A DNA stretch of 64,000 bases, from contig OX387190.1 in the NCBI GenBank assembly GCA_947561395.2, forward strand, positions 19,214,858 through 19,278,857, written 5' to 3'. Below are positions 37,101-48,974 of this stretch, one piece after another. The notes beneath the pieces were generated by a model. The model ran no database searches, had not been told where the DNA came from, and worked only from the letters and a program-made list of their open reading frames with translations. Both the position numbers and the translations under genes were made by a program. Origin of the DNA: Buxus sempervirens. Taxonomy: Eukaryota; Streptophyta; Magnoliopsida; Buxales; Buxaceae. Numbering within the stretch: the stretch's first letter is position 1; each line of letters starts with the position of its first letter.

Positions 37101-38230
37101 AATCCGAATTTAAACCCAAAACGGTGTCACCTACCTCTATACGCTGCTTCCTCCTCCTCTATTCTGCACAATGGCTAAACTCCTGCACAGAGAAATCCTC
37201 TGGACGATGAACGCACGCCCAGCCCTTCCTTCTTCTTCTCCTTCTTCTTCCCTTGGTCGCTCGAACAGTCGTCGCTTGCGGCTCTTCAATACGCGCGACA
37301 ATACATGTATAAGAATTAGGTTAATTCTTTATACATATTTATACCCCTTGATCCAATGCATCTCCCATGCAACTCTTCTATACACCTTGTCCAATCAGAA
37401 TACATACCTCGATATCTCACGATCGGACGGTCAGATCTGCGTCTAATTCTGGATCTCCGCTAAGTTGATCACCCCCTACAATATTAAAATGTTTCTATCA
37501 ATCATAACTCTGGGTAATATTATTTACTAATTTAATTTATTATTTAAGGGAAATTCGGGGTTTTACACTGGCTGGCTTGGGACATGATGTGCTTTACCTT
37601 CCTTTGCGGGTTCTTCATCAGTTCAGAGCGACCCAGGGGATTATAATCCCAAGTGGATATGAGGACCATCTTAGGCCGCTTTCACCAGCCACCATGAAGC
37701 TGAACGCTTGGTTGATGAGGAAGTGGTCCTATGTTCGTTTTAGGCGGGGTCCAGTCTTCTCAGAGTCCCATGTGAAGGACTATCTCTTCTGGATCAGGGA
37801 GCAGATACAGAGTCAGGCTTTAGTACCCGAAGATCCTCCTGCAGTTTTGGCTCCTACTTATGAAGACATCCTAGAGTCTGAGAGAGCTTCTCACAAGCGA
37901 CTTTAGCAGATATGGGTACAAGAGGCCCAGGAGCTTAGGATACGAGGCCTTGACATGGAGAGGCAACTTGCAGAGCAGGTATCCCGCCGTCTTGCTATGG
38001 AAAAGCAACTTGAGGAGCAGAGGCAAGCTCGCTGCTTTGAAGTCCGAGCACTGCGGCAGAAGCACCAGGATGCTTTAGCCAGCCTTAGGAGCATGAGGAT
38101 CAGGTAGACCCTTTCAGATGAGGTTATTTCCTTCTTGAGTGATCCCGCTGCAGAGGGGGCTTTTGGAGTTATTGCAGCTCAGGCAGCTCAGATTCGGGAG
38201 CTTGAAGAGCGGCTAGGAGACAGAGATTAG
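34146..38230 (+). pseudogene. Antisense DUF7745-like gene of A2, split by LTR E
   Basis: Two exons: 34146-34853 (donor CAA|GTAAAA) and 34960-35195 joined to 37573-38230, for about 533 codons. Exon 1 has an N-terminal disordered part, then EMTPTIEEVETILGL, NALTLIVVNQLLFP and a LxxxYxALxxCxxKK-type stretch. Exon 2 runs from LWLLDHLSQIEE through NFLVLAGLGHDVLYLPLRVL and HVKDYLFWIREQIQ to a helical Gln/Arg/Glu-rich C-terminus ending RELEERLGDRD. The arrangement resembles plant DUF7745 proteins, of unknown function, often retroelement-linked. In-frame stops occur at 34362, 35002, 35141, 37903 and 38105; at least two read as sense codons in A1. Opposite orientation to pol. Confidence 0.82.
35196..37567 (-). 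mobile_element. Solo LTR E in the DUF7745-like gene
   Basis: 2.37 kb, flanked by CTGGC (35191-35195 and 37568-37572). On the minus strand it runs TGTAAAACCCCGAATTTCCC ... GGGGCGTTACA. A TATA box lies at 37343-37336 (TATAAATA) and a donor-like AGAG|GTAGGT near 37134. No PBS, polypurine tract or coding sequence is present. Removing it restores the reading ...NFLVLAGLGHD... A GC-rich cluster of GCGCC/GATCGCTC phrases lies at 36784-36970. Confidence 0.9.
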
Positions 38231-39231
38231 CCTTATTTCCTGCACATTTTTTTTCTTTTTCTTTTCATACCTTTGTACGAAAGCAAACTCCAATAGTGGA
38301 AAGACAAAGGATTTAATTCAAAAATAAATTTTTTATATTATTGGCCTCAGAATGCTCAGATGCTTGTAAAAACAAAGGTTTTATGAAAAGTATTTGATTT
38401 ATCATCACTGGCCAAAGTATAGTTTTTTTTCTCTTTTTATTTTTTTTATTTTTATTTTTTTTGAAATTTGGTCCATATACTTAATCACCCATAATTAAAG
38501 GAATTAAAACCAGGTTAAATAATGAAGAGGGTAATCCAAACAATAAGGAGGGATCAAATCTGTCTATCTTAGGATCTTTAGAGTCATCCCCAAATTCCTC
38601 TTCTTCCCGAATCGATCCCATTATTCCCAATCTGTTCAGTCTCAGTACTTGTGCTGATTTCTCTTCAAGCTTGGATTACATGATCAACTCAACCACTGAT
38701 TTTTTTTTCTTTTTTTTATTATTTTTTTCTTTCTTTTCTTCTTGCCAATATTGCCCCTAGCGCTAGTTACGGTTTTCACTAGGGCCGGCTTCTGCATTCC
38801 GTCATCGCCAATCTCACTCTGAAATTTGAATGAACATACTAAGATCACCGAGGGCTTAGAAATAGGATGGAACAAAGGCTGAGCTCGGTTTATGAAAGAA
38901 AATGTATTAAAGGCTCAAAACTTTTCAAAATGTGGAAATAGGTTAATCGGACTTATAGTCATGATGAATCTAACCCTTTTTTCCCAAATTGCATTCTTTG
39001 CATTTCGTTTCACACTTGGCTTTCATTTGCCATTTTTCTTTGCTTTTTCGATTTTTCTTTTTCTTTTTACCTCAATTGGCCTTGCCCTAATTTGTTTTGC
39101 CCCAATATAAGACTGTAAGTCCTGTTTAGGTTTATCAAAGAAACGAACCGGCTCAACTTGGCTAGACTAGGGATTAAAATTTGAGGGAATAAAGAAAAAT
39201 GGCCTCGGATCATTTTCTAGTAATATTCAAA
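38231..39231. mobile_element. A2 spacer between convergent DUF7745-like and pol genes
   Basis: The reverse-complement relative of A1 6193-7184, A/T-rich with purine runs. The stop of the antisense gene (38230) and the pol stop (39232) face each other across 1.0 kb, so convergent transcripts should end here. No gene is seen. Confidence 0.7.
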
Positions 39232-41457
39232 TCAAGGAAAATACCTTTTTACTGCATCAGAGTTAATTGGCTCAGGAAGATCTGTTCCGTCCATTTCTGT
39301 CAAGATGAGTGCTCCCCCTGACAAGACCTTTTTGACGACATACGGCCCTTCCCAATTTGGCTTGAACTTACCACGAGGATCTTCCAAATATGGTAAGATT
39401 TTCTTTAGCACCAAGTTTCCTTCTTGGAAAGTTATGGGCTTCACCTTCTTATTGTAGGCCTGGGCCATTCTCCTCTGGTATAACTGGCCATGACAAAGCG
39501 CTTTCAAACGTTTCTCCCCTATCAGGTTGAGGTGATCACTTCTTGACTGTATCCATTCAGCTTCTTCTAATTCAGCCTCCATGAGCACTCTGAGTGATGG
39601 GATTTCTACTTCCACTGGCAGAACTGCTTCCATCTCATAGACCAGGGAATACGGGGTTGCCCCAGTTGAAGTCTAGATTGAGGTTCTGTAGGCATGTAGA
39701 GCAAGTGGTAGCATTTCGTGCAAATCCTTGTAACTCACTACCATTTTCTGAATGATTTTCTTTATGTTCTTGTTTGCTGCTTTTACTGCCCCATTCATCT
39801 TTGGCCTGTATGGAGCTGACTTGTGGTGGGTGATCTGAAACTGCTCAAACATCTTCTTCATGTCCTTGTTCTTAATATTTGAAGCGTTGTCTGATACTAT
39901 GACACTTGGCAGTCCATAGCGACAAATGATATTGTGCTTCAAAAATTTAATAACATGGTTGCTTGTGATATTTGCATACGAAGCCGCTTCTACCCACTTA
40001 GTGAAATAATCAATCACTACCAGGATGAATCTGTGCCCGTTCGATGCCTTAGGGGAAATCATGCCGATGACATCTATGCCCCACATGGAAAAGGGCCATG
40101 GAGATGTCATGTTGTGCAACTTACTTGGGGGTGCATGCTTGTTATCTGCATAGATTTGACATTGATGACACCTCCTGACATGTATACAGCAGTCATGCTC
40201 CATGGTCGACCAGTAGTATCCCAACAGCAGGATCTTCTTTGCCAGCATGTGTCCGTTCATATGGGGTCCACAAACTCTTCCATGTACGGTCTCAATAAAC
40301 CTTTCTGACTCAGCCTGAGCAACACACCTGAGCAGAATGTCATTATGTGATCTCTTGTACAAGTGTCCACCACTTAGCAGGAATTGACCGGCTAATCTCT
40401 GTATTGTCCTTTTCTCAGTAGAAGTGGCATTTTCTAGCAAACTCTGATTGTTCAAGAAATTTTTGATGTCTTGAAACCATGGCGTTTCCTTTTCTGGTGC
40501 TCCTTCTAGCACAAGATAATAAGCCGGTTCATCTCTGACCTCAATTTCCAGTGGTTTGATGTCTACCCCTTCTGGCATGCTAACCATTGAAGCCAATGTT
40601 GCTAGAGCATCCGTGAATTGATTCTTGGCCCTTGGCATATATTTGAAGGAAATTCGAGTAAAATTTGTGCTTATTTCTTTCAAATACTGGTGATAGGGGA
40701 TCAATTTGTGATCCTTGGTTTTCCATTTACCAGTTGTTTGGAAGATGATAAGACTCGAATCTCCGTATACGCCAAGTTCCTCTACTTCATGATCTATGGC
40801 GGCTTGCAACCCAATTATACATGCTTCATATTCTGCAATATTATTGGTGCATTGGAATCTCAGCTTCACTGCAATCGGGATATGTGAACCATCTGGTTTG
40901 ACCAAGACTGCTCCTATTCCATTTCCATTCATGTTAGCGGCCCCATCGAAGAACATCTGCCAAGAACTTTCACTTTCCTCTTCTTCAGTAAATAGAATTG
41001 CCTCATCAGGAAAGTTGGTTTTCAACGGTTGGTATTTTGGCAAAGGATGTGCAGCCAGGTGATCAGCAATGGCTTGACCCTTAATCGCTTTCTGAGTGAC
41101 GTACGCGAGGTCAAACTCGGATAGTAGGAGTTGCCACTTTGCCGTCCTGCCAGTTAGTGCCGGTTTCTCAAATAAATATTTCAGAGGGTCCATCCGGGAT
41201 ATTAATAATGTGAAGTGACTAAGGAAGTAATGCCTTAGCCTCTGAGTTGCTCACACTAGAGTACAACAGGTCTTTTCCAATGGTGAGTACTTGGCCTCAT
41301 ATTCTGTAAATTTTTTACTCAGATAGTAAATTGCCCTTTCCTTTCTACCAGTCTTATCATGCTGCCCCAAGACACATCCCATCGATGTTTCCAACACTGA
41401 CAAGTACAGGATCAGCGGTCTTCCTGGAGTTGGTGGCACTAGCACAAGTGGGTTTAG
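39232..41457 (-). pseudogene. A2 pol, C-terminal part: RNase H, second RNase H, integrase
   Basis: Continues the reverse transcriptase beyond solo LTR A3. The first RNase H (GRPLILYLSVLETSMGCVLG, YYLSKKFTEYE, 41430-41250) is followed by a stop, then RHYF. A linker (KAIKGQAIADHLAAHPLP) leads to a second, archaeal-type RNase H (FFDGAANMNGNGIGAVL, NNIAEYEAC, VYGDSSLI, AKNQFTDALA), the extra domain typical of Tat elements. Integrase follows, with an HHCC finger (CHQCQIY) and a core (GIDVIG, VSDNASNI). The third catalytic residue is lost: NGAVKAANK against NGAVEAANK in A1. A stop after RTSI (about 39673) precedes the GPY module (NWEGPYVVKKV) and the RYFP end. No chromodomain. Confidence 0.93.
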
Positions 41458-41558
41458 TGTAGACACCCCAAATTGCATTGTCAAAATGATTAATAATCAC
41501 CAAAAATCATTATCTCCTTGAAAGCCAACACAAAATTTGAAGAAAATAAGTTTTCTCT

Positions 41559-41702
41559 TGTATCCGGCAAATCAGGCGGGATACAAGTACCCTACTTTGT
41601 ATCCGGTGGAAAATACCGGATACAAGAAAGCTTTAGTGTATCCGGCATTATATACCGGATACCTTAAAGCCCTTGTGTATCCGGCCTGATATGCCGGATA
41701 CA
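41559..41702. promoter_or_regulatory. Palindrome array of LTR A3 (TATCCGG variant)
   Basis: Units start at 41559, 41598, 41637 and 41676, exactly 39 bp apart. Two have perfect arms: TGTATCCGGT/ACCGGATACA and TGTATCCGGC/GCCGGATACA. The base that differs between them is matched on the opposite arm. A2 LTRs have CCGAC/GTCGG in these places. Confidence 0.9.
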
Positions 41703-41884
41703 TAAGTTTTGCTCAAAATTAGGGTTTTCCGAGAGATTTCACTTTTTACCATCATGTCCCTCATTAAATGAGGGGAAATCTCGGAAACAGCCTTAGGGTT
41801 AAGGTTGGGGGGCTCTAGACAATAGGTTGTGTCTACCATCAACCCTAGCCTTTGCCTATAAATAGGAGGCTCCTCCTCAAGCAA

Positions 41885-41959
41885 ATGGCCAAGAAGTTGG
41901 AGATCCAAGAGCTCCGAGTAAAGAAGAGAACCGCTGCCGGATTGCTTCTAGAACCCCAG
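41885..41959 (+). other. Candidate LTR leader exon with ATG and splice donor
   Basis: About 20 bp after the TATA box an ATG opens a 25-codon frame (MAKKLEIQELRVKKRTA...LLEPQ) that ends exactly at CCAG|GTAAGC. The same frame, without the adjacent ATG because of a short duplication, is present in A1 (AKKLEIKELRVKRGTAA) and in the A2 5' LTR (AKKLEIEELQVKKGTAP). LTR D has ENFEVKELLKKKGTSA before AAG|GTAAGA. It could be coding or a conserved RNA leader. Confidence 0.5.
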
Positions 41960-43690
41960 GTAAGCCTCAAACCTCTTCTTTATTTTCTGTATTTACATTC
42001 CTAGATCTAGATCTCTTCTTCTACCTTTCTGTAGAATAAGGCCTTTTAGGGTTTTCCGAGACTAGGGATTGATCCTAGTGCTAGAACCTATCTTGCATAA
42101 GTCTTTTGAATGATTGAAAACCGTTTCATATTCAAAGTACCCCAAGATTATCTTGAAGAACCGTGTTTAACGGGGAGAGAGAACTAAGGGAAACGATAAT
42201 GGAACGGAACCCTAAGTTGTTTTAGAACCTTATTTTGATGAATATGGATGCATGCTATGCTATTATATTGTTCTTGTATGATTTTTCACACTTGCACATA
42301 CATAGCATGATTTTGGCGGGATAGGCTCATATTTGGGGATTTATTACATTCGTTGTGATAAATCTGAAATAAATGGCCTCAATCAATTCTGGAATGTCTT
42401 TAAATGATTTTAAATGATTTGGATTCATCTTGCATGAATTGCACACACTTTGTCACAGTTTTGGATATTTTTTCTCCAAGAAAGGCTTAACTCCACAACA
42501 ACTATACCCCTACTTCGGACACTCATAACTTCATCGTCCGGATGAATTTTGGAGTGATTCTAGAACCATGGGAAAGGTGAGGCTATCTAGTTTATTCCTA
42601 CCAAATTTCATTAATTTCTATCAAGCGGATTTCTTACACCTCTCTGTCGAAGTGGATTGGATAGTTCAGGTTTAAATACGGAACTTGTCACTTCGACGGA
42701 GCCCTATGTGTTCGTTTTAAATCCGATTCGAGTTATTTTTGTTTCTGGGCACTCCTTTATGAGTCTATTTTCAAATCCAGTTGGTTTCATAATTGTTTGA
42801 CTCCATTTGTATTATTGGTAACAGATTTACTCAGAGCTGTTCATCAGCACTTTTCTGGGTAAATCTGTGATCTTCGGGGCCTGTTCGGGAGACCACCCAA
42901 GGCACATCCGAATGAATTTTTGTATGAGGCTAGTTTCATCTAAATTTTGGCCATACAGACTTCAATCACACCAAATTTCGTGGATTTTTATGGAGTGGAT
43001 TTTGCTAGGTGATTTTCCAAACTTGCATGCTTATCACTTTTGATTTTCCCCAGCAGCAATTTTAAAGGAGCATAACTCCTAGGATATCAACTGAATTTAC
43101 TTGAAATTTTGCATGATTCTCTTATTTACCATGATCTTTCAAATGGATTTGGTTTGATTCAATTTAAAATTGATTTTGAATGATTTCAAGACAAATGGCA
43201 TTACTTTTCACCGAATTTTCCGGATTTAACTCAACTTGGTTTTGTGCAACTTTTACTTTAGATTTCCATTTTTGTTGATATTCCAGAAATGATATTGACA
43301 TAAAAGAAGATCTGAAATTCATTTGGATCTTCATGTGGAGATATCATATATTTGGCCTTTTTCAAGGTTTTTGATAATTTTTAGCAAGCTTTCTTATTTC
43401 TTTTTTTGCATGAACAAACACTTGGCAACCACCTTGTGTGGGTGAATGGGGGTGCTTAACATCTTCCCCCGTTCATAATCTAATCCCCTTACCCATCTCT
43501 GGATTTGATTTTCAAGTAGGGTTATTTTTACCCTAGAATTTGTCTTTTAGCTATTTTTGCTTATATCTTTAATCTTTTGGTGTCCATTCACACCTTAAAA
43601 TTCTGAATGGTGGCGACTCTCCCAATTTTGCATTGAGCCCGTGTGTTGACGGAGGGGAAATCATCCCGGTGAATTTTCTCGTGTCTCACA

Positions 43691-45440
43691 TTTAGCAAAT
43701 ACTTCTTTATTGTATCAAAGGCCTGTTGGCAATCGTCATTCCAAACTGTTGGATTATCCTTCCTTAGAAGGTTGAAAATTGGTTCACAAATAGCTGTGAG
43801 TTGTGCTATGAACCAGCTTATGTATTGAGTTCTTCCAAGAAAACCCCTGACCTCCTTCTCTGTTCTGGGTGATGGCATTTCAATTATGGCCTTAGCTTTA
43901 GCCGGATCAATTTCAATTCCTCTTCGGCTTATAATAAACCCCAGCAACTTCCCTGATGTAGCCCCAAAGACACATTTAGCCGGGTTGAGCCGTAGACTGT
44001 ATCTCCTGAGACGATCAAACACTTTCTTCAGATTGATCAAGTGGTCCTCTTCTTTGCATGATTTGGCAATCATATCGTCCACATAGACCTCCATCTCCTT
44101 GTGGATCATGTCATGGAATAGTGCTGTCATGGCCCGCTGGTATGTTGCCCTAGCGTTCTTAAGCCCAAATGGCATAACTGTATAGTGGAAGGTGCCCCAA
44201 GGTGTGATAAACGCTGTTTTCTCTTGATCTTCCTTAGCCATCTTGATCTGATTGTATCCCGAGAAATCATCCATGAACGAAAATAAGCCATGTACCGCAG
44301 TATTATTGACCAAAATGTCGATATGTGGAAGTGGAAAATCATCCTTTGGGCTTGCCTTATTCAGATCTCTATAGTCCACACACATTCTGACTTTCCCGTC
44401 TTTCTTTGGTACCAGCACTATGTTTGCAAGCCACTCAGGGTATGTAGAGACTGCCAAAAATCCGGCTTGGAATTGCTTGACCACTTCGTCCTTGACCTTC
44501 AGAGTCTATTCAGGTTTCAATCTTTTCAACTTCTGCTTGATTGGCTTACCCCTGGCAAAATTGGCAACTTGTGCACCACCATGTCAGTGTCCAACCCTGG
44601 CATGTCCCGATATGACCAAGCAAACACATCCTTATAGTCTGCCAAGAACTGTGTCATTTCACCGCACTACACATTAGATAGACATGCCCCAATTTTCACT
44701 ATTTTTGGGTCATCTTCGGTCCCAAGATTTATTGAAATGGTCTCCTCAATATTAGGTTGGACCCCCTTTTCATAACGTTCCAATTGATATTCAATTTCTT
44801 TTGGAACGTCTTCTTCTTCGACTTCGGTCTCTTCTTCAATCCCCATGAGATCAAAGTCGAGCTCAAAGTCGAAGTCATATTCAACCTGGTCCAATTCGGT
44901 TTGCTTATATGGTTCATAAGTGGTTTGGACCTTTTTGAAAAAATTAAATTTTCTAGAAAAAATAGAAAAATCTTTTTGGGTTTTTTTGTGAGCCTTCTAA
45001 ACATAATTCCCCTGAAGACGAAGGCTCATTAGGACCTTCAGGGAAATGGCATTCCACTATTGGAGTTTTTTTTGGAAGCCGCGTCAGTTCGCCAAACAAA
45101 CGCTGCTTCAAAGGTAAGGGGAGTTTCCTCCCAATTGTTTAATACAAAATTTTTGGAAGCAGGGGAAATTGTGCAAGCCTGCTCCTCAAACTCAGAATCT
45201 GATGCCATCATCACCGAGTGGGTACTGCCCTTTTCTGCTACGGGGCCCAGTCCAGATATAACCTCATCTGGAATCTTCACTGCTGCCCAGTCAATGAATG
45301 GTAGCTCCTTGTCACCAACTGTCTTTTCGCCTTTAGTCATGGCGAAGAATGCACCGACATCTTCGGAGAAATCCACCTACTGCTCGGGCTATGGCCTAGG
45401 CCCGCCCAATGTTCCAAGCATAGGAGATGGGTTATAGGGC
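43691..45440 (-). pseudogene. A2 pol, reverse transcriptase and upstream linker
   Basis: The linker at 45376-44667 is acidic (EEETEVEEEDVPKE) and is followed by FAWSYRDMPGLDTDMVVHKL and stops or a frameshift near 44530. The RT domain runs from about 44490 to 43691: AGFLAVSTYPEWLANIVLVP, KVRMCVDYRDLNKASPKDDF, the active site EVYVDDMI, LGFIISRRGIEIDPAKAKAI and FLGRTQYISWFIAQLT. It ends at KKYLLN, where A3 inserted. The catalytic aspartates (YVDD and the DYRDLN-region core) are intact, but the protein is cut. Confidence 0.92.
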
Positions 45441-46360
45441 TGCAGGGTCGGAACAGAAGGCTTTTGGTATGGTTGACGTTTCAGTACGAGGGTTTGGATT
45501 GGTCCATGGGGGGAGCTAGTTGGATGATGCAAGAGGGTTTTGGAAAACTTTCCCTTAAATGAGGGAATTTTCCTTTACTTCTTTTCTCTCCTTCTTCGTG
45601 CTTCATCCTTCTCCATCCTCTGGGTTTAAACCCTAACCCTACCTTAGGGATCAGTTTCTTGGCCCTAATGGGCTCCACCATTCCTTGCAAAATTTATTCC
45701 CAAGCCTTTTCCCGGGTGAAAGTGGTATTTTTCCATCACTTTCTTCACCATTTTCTTTGCAGTAGTCCCTTTCTTTTCTTTTTTCTCACACCCCCCAGGT
45801 ATGAAATTAATCGTCTCAAACTGAAACGAGTGAAATGCAATTTTGTCAACAGTCAAATCCATATTTATTAAGGGTACATCAGGTGACACAATGGGAGGCA
45901 CCAAGTTCTCAGCTAGGACTGTTATCACCCTTTGCCCTCTTATGTATTTCACCCTTTGGTGGAGCGTGGATGATATTGCCCTAGCCGAGTGTATCCACGG
46001 CCTTCTTAGGAGCAGATTGAAGGCTGCGGGTATATCCATCACCTCAAATGTGATGTTGAAGATATTCCGTCTGATTGTGATCGGCAGTTCAATCTCCCCT
46101 AGGGAGTGTGTCTTAGAGCTATCAAAATCTCTCACTATCCTCCCATTCTGCTTGATCTTCGACTGATCCAGACCAAGCTTGACAAAAGTGATTAGCAGGC
46201 AGACATTTAACGCCAACCCGTTGTCCATTAAAACCCATACGATCATACTGTCCTTACAAAGCACTGTGATGTGCAAAGGGTCAACATGATAACACGCACT
46301 TAGGCTGATCTCACCTTCGAAGAAACTTTTCACGTTGTGTGACAAGATTTGACCAACCAT
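45441..46360 (-). pseudogene. A2 aspartic protease with a G-patch-like tail
   Basis: The protease core is recognised by VWVLMDNGLALNVC, in the place of the usual D-N-G-S-A-L-N-V of Tat elements, and FNLLLRRPWIHSARAIS, usually NLLLGRPWIHSAGA. The glycine-to-arginine and serine-to-leucine changes suggest decay. After a basic lysine-rich stretch, EKYHFHPGKGLGI resembles a G-patch start. The continuation is in another frame (QGMVEPIRAKKLIPKVGLGF), which implies a frameshift near 45690. A G-patch after the protease is known in Tat/Ogre polyproteins and in some retroviruses. Confidence 0.82.
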
Positions 46361-46595
46361 TTTGCCTAGTTAGTCTGGATCGATGGTCTGGGATACATGT
46401 GCACTCTGTAGCACCCTTAACAATGCGTCCCTGTGCTTTTCAAAATTCAGCAAAAGGTCCAGAATTGAAATCTGGGCCGGGACCTTGTTCAGCTGATCCA
46501 CAAGATTGAATACACTCTTTTTTATTATTTTTATGAGGTCTGATGCCTCATTTTCTGCACACTGGGGGTGTCTTCTCCTACTTTTGTTTTTCCTT

Positions 46596-48770
46596 TCACT
46601 TTTCTCTTTTCTTCTGTTTCTTTTCTCTCTCTCTCTCCACCTCTGTCTCTTTTTCTTTCTCTACTCCTTCCACACATTTTCCCGACCTCGTCATGAGGTT
46701 CACCTCCTCCTGGTTCTGGTTCTTGACCACTGGAACCGTAGCCGTGACCCCCTCGCTGTAATTCCATGGTACAGCTGCCTCAGAATAGGCTAGTTTGGGG
46801 ACATTAACCACTAACGGCTGGAGTTTGGACTGGGATGTATGGGCCAGTCTAGGGATACTGTAGGAAGCAGGAATGTTTACAACCATGGGTTGGAGTTTGG
46901 ACCCAGATGTGACTGATGGAACTGAAGAGGTGATGGATGCAGTAGTGGGGTCGAGGTTGACGACCAATGGAGCCTTTAATGGCTTGGCTGGAGTATAGGC
47001 GGGTGGAGGGCAATTGAAGACCAAAGGAGGCCTTGTAATGTTTATTTGGGCCATAAGAGAGGAGACCCGGTTCAGAGAGGAGCTAATGTCCTCAGCAGTA
47101 TGATCATTTTTCTGGGAGACCATATTGACCTCCTCTTCTTCTTTCTCTTGGAAAAAATGGACCTTGACCGAGGTCCCTATGGGAGCTATAAGCTGAGATG
47201 GGTCAAAGGCCCTTCTCATGGTGGATATGGCAGTGATAGAGTTGGACGGGCTTGCCCCATTGTGGTAAGGCAGAGGGTTTTGCCCGATATCATTTCTCGA
47301 CGAGGCGGGAGCAGCATTATTAAAAACCAGGGCCTTCTGGTCCAACAGGTCCTGGACCGCATGCTTCAGCATCCAGCAAGTGTCAGTAGAGTGCCCCGGT
47401 GCACCCATGTGAGAGTCACAAGTAACGGCTGGATCAAAATTCCTTTCCTTCGAGGCATTTGGGTTGGGCTCCTTCAGGGTCACATACTCCCCTTTCAACA
47501 GGGTTGATAACAGTTAGGAAAGAGACACAGGAAGGGGAGTAAAGACTCGGCTCCTTCTTGCTGCCATCCAGGCTTCCCTCTCCTCCTTAGTAAAAGCCCT
47601 CCTCTGATTTGCTGGCACGGAGGGGGAGAAATTGACGTTGTGCGGGGTCTGATACGAGTGTTAGGCCTGTTGGGCCTACTGGATTGCAGAGATGTTGACA
47701 TGGAGCGGTTTCTTGGCGGGAGGAGCTTGGACTAAATTCACTTCCCCTTCTTTCCTGGCTCCGTTCTTCTTGAACCCAACTCCCTTCTTTTGTGCCAGGG
47801 AAGCGGTGGAATCAGATTGCCCAGTCAAAGTAGAGTAGTCTATAAGCCTTCCTGACCTGACCCCTTCCTCGATCCGGTTTGCCACCTGTACCAGGGCTGC
47901 AAAATTGGTGGTGATTTGCCCCACCAGATGATTGTAGAAGGGCTGCCCCAGTGTGCCCACAAACATTGAGATCATCTCAGGTTCCAGCATGGGCGGCCTA
48001 ACCTGAGAGGCGGCCCCTCTCCACCTCTTAGCATACTGCCTTACAGACTCATCTTTTCCTTTGCTCATTTTCATCATGTCGTACCGGTCTGGCAAGATCT
48101 CTGAGTTAAATTTGTACTGGTCTAAGAAGACGTCGGCTAGGTCCTTCCAACTTCTAATCCTGCCATGGTCCACGGTGGCAAACGACCTCAGGGCTGACCC
48201 TGTCAAACTCCTCTGAAAGAGTTGGATCAGTATGCCGTCATCCCAGCCAAACTGGCACAAAGCCCCGCAGTATAGTTTCAAGTGGCTCATAGGGCAGCCT
48301 GTGCCATCATATTTGTCGAAGTCCGGGCACTTGAACTTGGCCTGTAAGCGTACATCTGGGTACATGCACAGGTCGTCGAAGGTGGTGCCTCCGTAGCTGT
48401 TTCCCCCCTTCACCTCCTTGAGTTCCTCCTGGATCCTCTCTATTTTGTGTAGCATTTTTCTTTCCATTTCCTCTCTAGTTTTTTCTTTTTCCACTTCTTT
48501 CTCATACTCCACAGTATTTTCCCTGACCAGAATAGGCTCAGGGACAGGTTCAGAGATGGGCTCAGGCATGGGTTGAGCCGGAGGTGGAATGTAGGCTTGA
48601 GGGGGCGGTGCTTGATGGGAAGTTTATTCTTGATTTTGGGCTTGGGCTTGTTGGGCCTGAGCCGCCAGTAGGTCTCCTAGCATTTTGGCCAATCCGGCCA
48701 CTTGCTCTTGCAGCTGAGCAAAGGCCTGAGCAGGTACGGTGGCTTGAGCTTGATTCTCTTTAGTATTCAT
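46596..48770 (-). pseudogene. A2 gag
   Basis: Probable start at the ATG at 48770 (MNTKENQAQATVPAQ), a Gln/Ala-rich N-terminus with an in-frame stop near 48630, then a proline-rich part. The retrotransposon gag domain spans about 48370-47900: FKCPDFDKYDGTGCPMSHLK, LTGSALRSF, WKDLADVFLDQYKFN, ESVRQYAKRWRGAASQVRP and MFVGTL. The downstream frame breaks near 47690. It resumes at about 47498 with LKGEYVTLKEPNPN and a CxxHxGxxGHxxxxC zinc-knuckle variant (CDSHMGAPGHSTDTC) typical of the Tat lineage. The tail to 46596 is Ser/Pro/Val-rich. It is the capsid/nucleocapsid gene and is broken by at least two stops. Confidence 0.88.
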
Positions 48771-48974
48771 GGTGCGGGCTTTCGATCTCGTCACAGGAGC
48801 AATGATTGCAAGTAAGTGTACCTGGAGAAGGAAAAGCAACGAAACAAGTCAGCTTCCTTTTAACTTGAGTCACACCCCTATAAATGTAGACAAGTAGGTT
48901 AGGTGAACACAAGTCTAGATTTATTTGTTTTTTTTTTATTATTATTATTATTTTCTTTTTCTTTTTCTTTTTTT

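Larger units (their letters stand above)
41458..43690 (+). mobile_element. Solo LTR A3 (family A) inside A2 reverse transcriptase
   Basis: 2.23 kb, TGTAGACACCCCAAATTGC... to ...CGTGTCTCACA, flanked by TTTAG (41453-41457 and 43691-43695). It is in plus orientation, opposite to its host element. It has a four-unit array, a TATA box at 41857-41864 and a donor at 41959/41960. It splits the reading between KKYLLN and the first RNase H. Confidence 0.93.

Noticed and set aside
46506..47507. Plus-strand open frames of 95-153 codons over gag
   Set aside because: Antisense shadows of the minus-strand gag frame; no domain and no promoter array upstream.
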